A DNA stretch of 64,000 nucleotides from Micromonospora sp. PLK6-60 (lineage in GTDB: Bacteria; Actinomycetota; Actinomycetes; Mycobacteriales; Micromonosporaceae): contig NZ_JAIOAA010000002.1 in NCBI RefSeq assembly GCF_019890675.1, positions 1 through 64,000 on the forward strand, written 5' to 3'. The first letter of the stretch is position 1. Each line of letters opens with the position of its first letter. The notes under the pieces were generated by a model. It searched no databases and was not told the origin of the DNA. It worked only from the letters and a program-made list of their open reading frames with translations. The position numbers and the translations under genes were made by a program. Of this stretch, positions 58,504 to 64,000 are shown piece by piece.

Positions 58504-59553
58504 GTGACGGACATCTCGGACACCCTGGCCAGCCTGCCCACCCCGGCCGAGGCCGATGCGGCCGGCGCCGAGCTGGAACAGACCCTCTTCGAGGTCAAAC
58601 GCGTGATCGTCGGGCAGGACCGGCTCGTCGAGCGGCTGCTCACCGCCCTCGTCGCCGACGGGCACTGCCTGCTGGAGGGGGTGCCCGGCGTCGCCAAGAC
58701 GCTCGCCGCGCAGACCCTCGCCACCGTGGTCGGTGGCACCTTCTCCCGGATCCAGTTCACCCCCGACCTGGTGCCCTCCGACATCGTGGGCACCCGCATC
58801 TACCGGGCGTCGAAGGAGAGCTTCGACATCGAACTCGGCCCGATCATGGCCAACCTGGTCCTCGCCGACGAGATCAACCGGGCGCCGGCCAAGGTCCAGT
58901 CGGCGCTGCTGGAGGCGATGGCCGAACGGCAGGTCTCCATCGGTGGCCGGAGCTGGCCGGTGCCCGAGCCGTTCCTGGTGCTGGCCACCCAGAACCCGAT
59001 CGAGTCGGAGGGTGTCTACCAACTCCCGGAGGCGCAGCGGGACCGCTTCCTGATGAAGGTCGTGGTCGACTACCCGAGCGACGCCGACGAGCTGGCCATC
59101 CTCTACCGGATGAGCAGCGACCGGCCCACCCCGCGCCAGGTGCTCGACCCGGTCCGGCTGCGCGACCTGCAACGCCGGGCCGAGCACGTGTTCGTGCACC
59201 ACGCGGTGGCCGAGTACGTGGTGCGGCTCATCCTCGCCACCCGGGACCCGGGCCGGTTCGGGCTGCCCGACGTGGCCGGCCAACTGGCGTACGGGGCGAG
59301 CCCGCGGGCCACCCTCGGCCTGGTCGCCGCCGCCCGGGCACAGGCCCTGCTGCGCGGCCGGGACTACGTGATCCCGGAGGACGTCCGGGAACTGGCGGTG
59401 GACGTCCTGGCCCACCGGCTGGTGCTCACCTTCGACGCGGTGGCCGACGGGGTGGCCACCGAGACCGTGGTCCGGCGGCTGGTCGAGGCGGTCCCGCCGC
59501 CGCGCGTCGCCCCCGCGCACACCGAGTTCCCGGCCGACCTGGCGGCGGCGTGA
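58504..59553 (+). CDS. MoxR-family AAA+ ATPase
   Basis: A 349-residue MoxR ATPase. Walker A is GVPGVAKTLAAQ (about residue 60), Walker B LADEINRAP (about 120), with sensor and arginine-finger regions (ATQNPIESEGVYQLPEAQRDRF). These act as chaperones that insert metals or mature proteins together with VWA partners. It opens a tightly overlapping operon with DUF58 and VWA genes. GTG 58504 has GGAAG upstream. Confidence 0.95.
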   Translation: MTDISDTLASLPTPAEADAAGAELEQTLFEVKRVIVGQDRLVERLLTALVADGHCLLEGVPGVAKTLAAQTLATVVGGTFSRIQFTPDLVPSDIVGTRIYRASKESFDIELGPIMANLVLADEINRAPAKVQSALLEAMAERQVSIGGRSWPVPEPFLVLATQNPIESEGVYQLPEAQRDRFLMKVVVDYPSDADELAILYRMSSDRPTPRQVLDPVRLRDLQRRAEHVFVHHAVAEYVVRLILATRDPGRFGLPDVAGQLAYGASPRATLGLVAAARAQALLRGRDYVIPEDVRELAVDVLAHRLVLTFDAVADGVATETVVRRLVEAVPPPRVAPAHTEFPADLAAA

Positions 59554-60563
59554 GGCGCCGCCCGGCGCCGCCCGCGCCCGCCGGCCCGGGGCTGGCCACG
59601 CTCACCCCGGACCAGCGGCTGCGCCGGCTGGAGCTGACCGTGACCCGGCGACTCGACGGGCTGCTGCACGGCCAGCACCGCGGCCTGCTGCCCGGCCCCG
59701 GCAGCGAGGCCGCCGGCAGCCGCGAGTACCGGCCGGGGGAGGACGAGGTACGCCGGATGGACTGGGCGGTCACCGCCCGCACCACCGTGCCCCACGTACG
59801 CGAGGTCGACGCGGACCGGGAACTGACCACCTGGCTGCTGGTGGACGCCAGCCCCAGCATGGAGTTCGGCACCGCCGAGCTGGACAAACGGGAGCTGGCG
59901 GTGGCCGCCGTCGCCGCCGTCGGCTTCCTCACCGCCGGCACCGGCAACCGCCTCGGCGCGCAGGTGCTCAACCCGGCCGGGGTGCGCCGCTTCCCGGCCC
60001 GCAGCGGGCGTACCCATCTGCTCGGGCTGCTGCGCGCGCTGCTGGACGCGCCGCGCGCCGGCGCCGCGGACCGGCCGGCCGGCGCGACGGGTCCGGCACC
60101 CGGCTTCGTGGCCGCGCTCGCCGCCGTGCAGCGGGTGGCCACCCGACGTGGCCTGGTCGTGCTGGTCTCCGACTTCCTCGACGAACTGCCCGACGACCCC
60201 GCCGCCCCGGCCCCCTGGGAGCCGGCGCTGCGCCGGCTCGCCGCCCGCCACCAGGTGCTCGCCGTGGAGGTCACCGACCCGCGCGAGTGGGAGCTGCCGG
60301 ACGTCGGCCTGATCACCCTGGCCGATCCGGAGACCGGCCGGCGGCGGGAGGTGTGGACCGGGGACCCGGGCCTGCGCGAGCGGTACGCCGCCGCGGCCAC
60401 CGCCCAGCGCGACCAGGTACGCCGGCTGCTGCGCCGGTGCGGGGCGACCCACCTGGCGTTGCGCACCGACCGGGACTGGACCGCCGACATCGTCCGGCAC
60501 GTGCACGCGCACCGCCGGCTGGCCGCCGCCCCGGCCGGCGCGGCCCGGGGAGGTGCCGCGTGA
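59550..60563 (+). CDS. DUF58 protein
   Basis: A 337-residue DUF58 protein, the usual partner of MoxR ATPases. It has the family signature GSREYRPGEDEVRRMDWAVTARTTVPHVREV and a VWA-like fold (LLVDASPSMEFG) with a DxSxS-like metal site. It lacks membrane helices, unlike many longer DUF58 proteins. GTG 59550 overlaps the moxR stop by 4 nt. Confidence 0.93.
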   Translation: MRRRPAPPAPAGPGLATLTPDQRLRRLELTVTRRLDGLLHGQHRGLLPGPGSEAAGSREYRPGEDEVRRMDWAVTARTTVPHVREVDADRELTTWLLVDASPSMEFGTAELDKRELAVAAVAAVGFLTAGTGNRLGAQVLNPAGVRRFPARSGRTHLLGLLRALLDAPRAGAADRPAGATGPAPGFVAALAAVQRVATRRGLVVLVSDFLDELPDDPAAPAPWEPALRRLAARHQVLAVEVTDPREWELPDVGLITLADPETGRRREVWTGDPGLRERYAAAATAQRDQVRRLLRRCGATHLALRTDRDWTADIVRHVHAHRRLAAAPAGAARGGAA

Positions 60564-61519
60564 GCTGGCAGTCACCCGCCCGTCTCTGGCTGCTGCTCGG
60601 GGTGGCCGCCCTGGTCCTCGGCTACCTGCGGATGCAGCGCCGGCGCAGCCGGTACGCGGTCCGCTTCACCAACCTGCGGCTGCTGGACCGGGTGGCGCCG
60701 GACCGGCCCGCCTGGCGCCGGCACGTGCCGGCGGGACTCTTCCTGGCCATGCTGGCCCTGCTCGTGGTCGGCTTCGCCCGGCCCACTGCCGAGGTCCGGG
60801 TGCCCCGGGAACGGGCCACCGTGATGGTGGCCGTGGACGTCTCCACCTCGATGCTCGCCACCGACGTGGAGCCGGACCGGCTGGGGGCGGCGAAGGATGC
60901 GGCCCGCCGGTTCGTGGACGGGCTGCCGGACGAGTTCAACGTGGGGCTGGTCGCCTTCGCCGGCAGCGCCGCCGTGGTGGTGCCGCCGAGCACCGACCGG
61001 GAGGCGCTGCACGAGGGGATCGAACGGCTGGCCGAGGGGATGACCGGCGTGCAGGGCACCGCCATCGGCGAGGCGATCAGCACCTCGCTCGGCGCGGTGA
61101 AGAGCCTGGACGGCAAGGCGGCGAAGCAGCCGCCACCGGCCCGGATCATCCTGCTCTCCGACGGCGCCAACACCTCCGGCACCGACCCGATGGAGGCCGC
61201 CTCCTCGGCGGTGGGGGTCAAAGTGCCGGTGCACACCATCTCCTTCGGCACCCCGACCGGCTCCGTCGACCGGGGCGGCCGGGCCATCCAGGTGCCGGTC
61301 GACGGGCAGACCCTCAAGGCGGTGGCCGAGGAGACCGGGGGTGGCTTCCACGAGGCCACCACCCGCCAGGAGTTGCGGGCCGTCTACGACGACATCGGCA
61401 GCTCGGTGGGCTACCGCACCGAACGCCAGGACGTCTCGGCCCGGTTCATCGGCCTCGGGCTGGTGTTCGCCATGGGGGCCGCGGCCGGCTCGATGCGCTG
61501 GTTCTCCCGACTGCCCTGA
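60560..61519 (+). CDS. Membrane VWA-domain protein, BatA-like
   Basis: A 319-residue protein with two N-terminal helices (LWLLLGVAALVLGYL and LFLAMLALLVVGFA), a VWA domain with an intact MIDAS site (VDVSTSM near residue 94) and one C-terminal helix (FIGLGLVFAMGAAAGSM). It resembles BatA of aerotolerance operons. The GTG start overlaps the DUF58 stop by 4 nt. With MoxR and DUF58 it probably forms a membrane chaperone complex. Confidence 0.93.
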   Translation: MSWQSPARLWLLLGVAALVLGYLRMQRRRSRYAVRFTNLRLLDRVAPDRPAWRRHVPAGLFLAMLALLVVGFARPTAEVRVPRERATVMVAVDVSTSMLATDVEPDRLGAAKDAARRFVDGLPDEFNVGLVAFAGSAAVVVPPSTDREALHEGIERLAEGMTGVQGTAIGEAISTSLGAVKSLDGKAAKQPPPARIILLSDGANTSGTDPMEAASSAVGVKVPVHTISFGTPTGSVDRGGRAIQVPVDGQTLKAVAEETGGGFHEATTRQELRAVYDDIGSSVGYRTERQDVSARFIGLGLVFAMGAAAGSMRWFSRLP

Positions 61520-61546
61520 CCGGCAACCGACACGTGAGGAGCGAGT

Positions 61547-62410
61547 ATGGCCGTGCAGACCGGGCTGGGTGAACCCCGCGGCCCCTGGTACGTCTCGCCC
61601 GAGCTCGACCCGGACGGCCGGGGCGGCTGGCCCGGCGGTGGGCCCGACGGTACGTCCCGCCGGCGCCGCCGCCCGGGACCGGTGGTGGCCGCGCTGGCGG
61701 TGGTGGCCCTCTCCACCGTCTCCGGGGCGCTGGCCGGTGGCTGGGTCGCCGGCCGGGACGGCGGGGTCGGGCCGGCGGCGGCCTCGGCCGCTCCGGTGCC
61801 GGCGGAGCTGGTCACCGCCGCCGAGCGCACCGTGCCCGGGGTGGTCTCGGTGATGGTCGGCGGCGCGGGCGGCGCCTCGGCGACCGGCTCCGGCTTCGCC
61901 ATCGACGACGAGCAGCACATCGTCACCAACGACCACATCCTCGCCAAGGGCGGCGGCGGCCGGGTCACCGTGGAGATGCCGGACGGACGCCGGTTCCCGG
62001 CCGAGGTGGTCGGCCGGGAGCCGGGCAGCGACCTGGCCGTGCTGAAGGTGCCGCCGTCGGCCGGGCTGACGGCGCTGCCGCTGGCCAAGCCGGGCACCAC
62101 CCGGGTCGGCGAGCCGGTGCTCGCGGTCGGCTCCCCGCTCGGGCTGACCGGCACCGTCACCGCCGGCATCGTGAGCGCGCTGAACCGCCAGGTACGGCTC
62201 GGCTCCGGCCGGCACACCGCGGTGCAGACCGACGCCTCGATCAACCCCGGCAACTCGGGCGGGCCGCTGGTCAACGCGCGGGGCGAGGTGGTCGGCGTGA
62301 ACACCGCGATCGCCACCATCGACGGCAGCGGGTCGATCGGCATCGGCTTCGCCATCCCGATCGACCAGGTCCGCCGGACCGCCGACACCATCATCGGCAA
62401 GGGCGGCTGA
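61547..62410 (+). CDS. Membrane-anchored trypsin-like serine protease, HtrA-type without PDZ
   Basis: The 287-residue protease has a cytoplasmic Pro/Gly-rich start, one helix (VVAALAVVALSTVSGALAGGWVAG) and an extracellular S1C domain with His (VTNDHILA), Asp (GSDLAVLKV) and Ser (INPGNSGGPLV). It ends just after the catalytic domain, so the PDZ domain usual in HtrA is missing. GGAG precedes ATG 61547. It follows the VWA gene by 27 nt and is probably in the MoxR operon, where it could degrade or mature exported proteins. Confidence 0.92.
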   Translation: MAVQTGLGEPRGPWYVSPELDPDGRGGWPGGGPDGTSRRRRRPGPVVAALAVVALSTVSGALAGGWVAGRDGGVGPAAASAAPVPAELVTAAERTVPGVVSVMVGGAGGASATGSGFAIDDEQHIVTNDHILAKGGGGRVTVEMPDGRRFPAEVVGREPGSDLAVLKVPPSAGLTALPLAKPGTTRVGEPVLAVGSPLGLTGTVTAGIVSALNRQVRLGSGRHTAVQTDASINPGNSGGPLVNARGEVVGVNTAIATIDGSGSIGIGFAIPIDQVRRTADTIIGKGG

Positions 62411-62521
62411 CCTGCGGGAACCATCCGGGATGGATGGCTCGGGACTGGACAACTGTCAGATATCTGGCGTTGGGAGCATCGGCCCATGGAAATATTACGC
62501 TGAGTATGGATACTGGCGTGG

Positions 62522-62818
62522 GTGGAGCATCTTCTTCTGGTGGTCCTGCTGCTGGTGGGCCTCTTCATCGGATGTGGTGTCGGCACGGCGTACGCCCGGG
62601 CCCGGCGCGGTTGGACCGACTACAAGGCGGCCAAGAACACGGTGCCCGGCGCCCGCCGGACCGCCTGGCTGCTGATCCGGGCCGTCACCACAAAGGTCGG
62701 GGTGATCCTGCTGCTGCTGATCGGCGCCGTCGCGTACGCGGCCACCGCCCCCGACCATGAACGGGCCGGGCCCGGCCCGACGCCCTCGCCCACCACGTCG
62801 ACCCGGGCCGGGCGCTAG
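62522..62818 (+). CDS. Small membrane protein of unknown function
   Basis: A 98-residue protein with two helices (LLLVVLLLVGLFIGCGVGTAY and VGVILLLLIGAVAYAAT), a short basic loop (RARRGWTDYKAAKNTVPGARR) and a Pro/Thr tail. No family is recognised. GTG 62522 is the start. The 110 nt before it are AT-richer than average (AAATATTACG near 62491) and may carry a promoter. Confidence 0.75.
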   Translation: MEHLLLVVLLLVGLFIGCGVGTAYARARRGWTDYKAAKNTVPGARRTAWLLIRAVTTKVGVILLLLIGAVAYAATAPDHERAGPGPTPSPTTSTRAGR

Positions 62819-62827
62819 CCTCAGGGC

Positions 62828-63253
62828 ATGGACGACGGGCTGCGGATCACCGACCGATGGGTGGTGCCCGCCGCCGAGCTGCGGGAACGCTTCTCCCGCT
62901 CGTCCGGCCCCGGCGGGCAGGGCGTGAACACCACCGACTCCCGGGTCGAGCTGAGCTTCGACCTGGCCGCCTCGCCGAGCCTGCCGGACCGGCTGCGCGA
63001 GCGCGCCCTGGACCGGCTCTCCGGCCGGCTGGTCGACGGGGTGGTCACCGTGGCCGCCAGCGAGCACCGGGCGCAGCTCGCCAACCGGGAGGCCGCCCGG
63101 GCCCGGCTGGCCGCGCTGCTGCGCGAGGCGGTCGCCCCGCCACCACCGCCGCGCCGGCCGACCCGCCCCTCGCGGGGCGCCAAGGAACGCCGGCTCGCCG
63201 ACAAGAAGCGGCAGTCCCAGCGCAAGCGCGACCGCCGCGTCGACGGCGACTAG
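62828..63253 (+). CDS. arfB: Alternative ribosome-rescue hydrolase ArfB
   Basis: The 141-residue protein has the release-factor GGQ loop (SSGPGGQGVNTTDSRVEL) near residue 30 and a basic C-terminal tail (RGAKERRLADKKRQSQRKRDRR) that enters the empty mRNA channel. This is the ArfB/YaeJ arrangement that frees stalled ribosomes. ATG 62828 gives the usual length. The TAG stop codon lies inside the left inverted repeat of the element that follows. Confidence 0.93.
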   Translation: MDDGLRITDRWVVPAAELRERFSRSSGPGGQGVNTTDSRVELSFDLAASPSLPDRLRERALDRLSGRLVDGVVTVAASEHRAQLANREAARARLAALLREAVAPPPPPRRPTRPSRGAKERRLADKKRQSQRKRDRRVDGD

Positions 63254-63418
63254 GCCCTGTCCTGTCGATCATGTCGGTGCGAGGCGCGGTCCAGGCGGCG
63301 GTCCGGCAAGGCGGCGGTGCGTCCGGATACCGGTGTTGTATCCGGACGAACCGACAACGCCGCCGGTCGCCGTCTGGGCCCGCCGCAGCCCGGCAATGAT
63401 CGGCAGGACAGGGCCTAG
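63250..63418. mobile_element. 169-bp MITE-like element with 23-bp terminal inverted repeats
   Basis: The ends are 23-bp inverted repeats with one mismatch: each begins CTAGGCCCTGTCCTG and ends CGATCAT when read inward (63250-63272 and 63396-63418). The outer CTAG may be a target duplication. A second inverted repeat (GTCCGGATA / TATCCGGAC, near 63320-63347) sits in the middle. It has no coding capacity. It looks like a small non-autonomous element; the parent transposase is not present. Confidence 0.65.
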
Positions 63419-63435
63419 GCGCCCGCGCCGGCAGG

Positions 63436-64000
63436 TCAGGCCGGGGCGGCCAGCAGCCGGTCGCACTCGGCGACCAGCCGGGCCCGCAGCGGCGCGGCCC
63501 GGTCCGCGAACGACCGCTGGGCCAGCACGTACTCCTGCCGGCCCGCGCCGGTCTCGATCCGGACCGGGGCGTAGCCCAGCTCGGTGAGGTCGTACGGCGA
63601 GGCCCGCATGTCCAGCACCCGGACGTCCCGGGCCAGCTCGAAGCAGTCCGCCACCAGTTCCGACGGCACCAGCGGGGAGAGCTTGTACGCCCACTTGTAC
63701 AGATCCATGTTGGCGTGCAGGCAGCCCGGCTGCTCCAGCGCGTGCTGGCTCTCCCGGCTCGGGCTGAGCACGTTCAGCGGCCGGGCCGGCGCGGTGAAGA
63801 ACCGGTACGCGTCGAAGTGGCTGCACCGCACGCCCCGCTCCTCGACCACCGCCGCCGTCCGCTCCGGCGTCAGGCGCAGCGGCCAGGCGTTGTGGCGTAC
63901 CTCCTCCTGGGTCTGCCGGTAGACCATCGCCCACTCGTGCAGGCCGAAGCAGCCCAGCTGGGCGGGGCGGGCGGCGGTGGCGGCGAGCAGGCCGCGGATC
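63436..64000 (-). CDS. Protein annotated as 3-methyladenine DNA glycosylase (partial, C-terminal part)
   Basis: The gene runs off the right edge; 188 C-terminal residues are visible. The sequence GCFGLHEWAMVYRQTQEEVRH, CSHFDAYRFFTAPARPLNVL, QPGCLHANMDLYKWAYKL and VLDMRASPYDLTELGY matches actinobacterial proteins of about 300 residues commonly annotated as 3-methyladenine DNA glycosylase. I see no helix-hairpin-helix in this part, and the function is not proven. It is convergent with arfB and the MITE-like element. Confidence 0.8.
   Translation of the reverse strand, partial: IRGLLAATAARPAQLGCFGLHEWAMVYRQTQEEVRHNAWPLRLTPERTAAVVEERGVRCSHFDAYRFFTAPARPLNVLSPSRESQHALEQPGCLHANMDLYKWAYKLSPLVPSELVADCFELARDVRVLDMRASPYDLTELGYAPVRIETGAGRQEYVLAQRSFADRAAPLRARLVAECDRLLAAPA

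Overview
The window is a stretch of core chromosome from a very GC-rich actinobacterium, most likely a Micromonosporaceae member close to Micromonospora. This is inferred from about 73% GC by eye, frequent GTG starts, actinobacterial gene order (cysteine desulfurase, mnmA, MetE-like gene, ligA, gatCA, gatB, as in mycobacteria) and a 55-bp hairpin repeat that I recall from Micromonospora/Salinispora intergenic DNA. No rRNA, tRNA, CRISPR array, prophage or intact insertion sequence was seen.

Layout. 0-3.3 kb: an ECF sigma factor and its RskA-type anti-sigma factor, divergent from a secreted DUF4397 protein with an LAxTG wall-sorting signal and a class F sortase. The two divergent promoters look alike. 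3.3-11.5 kb: cysteine desulfurase, mnmA, MetE-like protein, VOC protein, ADP-ribosylglycohydrolase, a membrane-anchored PemK/MazF-like protein and ligA. 11.6-21 kb: a GGDEF-EAL protein, gatC-gatA, gatB and a large TPP enzyme of the pyruvate dehydrogenase E1/transketolase type. 21-31 kb: a structured repeat-rich intergenic region, a metallophosphoesterase, a PQQ-type sugar dehydrogenase lipoprotein, a GAF-PP2C phosphatase, a hydroxyacid dehydrogenase and a second, degenerate GGDEF-EAL protein. 30.7-37.8 kb: a mannoside-use locus with a LacI regulator, an ABC importer and a GH2 beta-mannosidase.

38.5-56.5 kb is dominated by branched-chain amino acid and serine synthesis: ilvD, ilvBNC, serA, leuB, ilvE and cimA. 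A third GGDEF-EAL gene, an ApbE-like gene, a phosphatase and a PRC-barrel gene lie among them. Two of these operons start with apparent translation-coupled attenuators: leader peptide MSSPWSPRVLI before ilvB and MTSTALIIGT before cimA, each followed by a hairpin and a T-tract terminator. 56.5-64 kb: an endonuclease/exonuclease/phosphatase protein, a secreted protein, a MoxR-DUF58-VWA-serine protease operon, arfB, a short MITE-like inverted-repeat element and the 3' part of a gene usually annotated as a 3-methyladenine DNA glycosylase.

The least ordinary signals are the four-copy 55-bp 3'-end hairpin family, the cimA attenuator, the paired ECF promoters, a 114-nt long-range stem structure near 21.35 kb, two tandem-repeat tracts (35-bp and 40-bp periods), and the MITE-like element with a second degenerate copy after another TAG stop codon.
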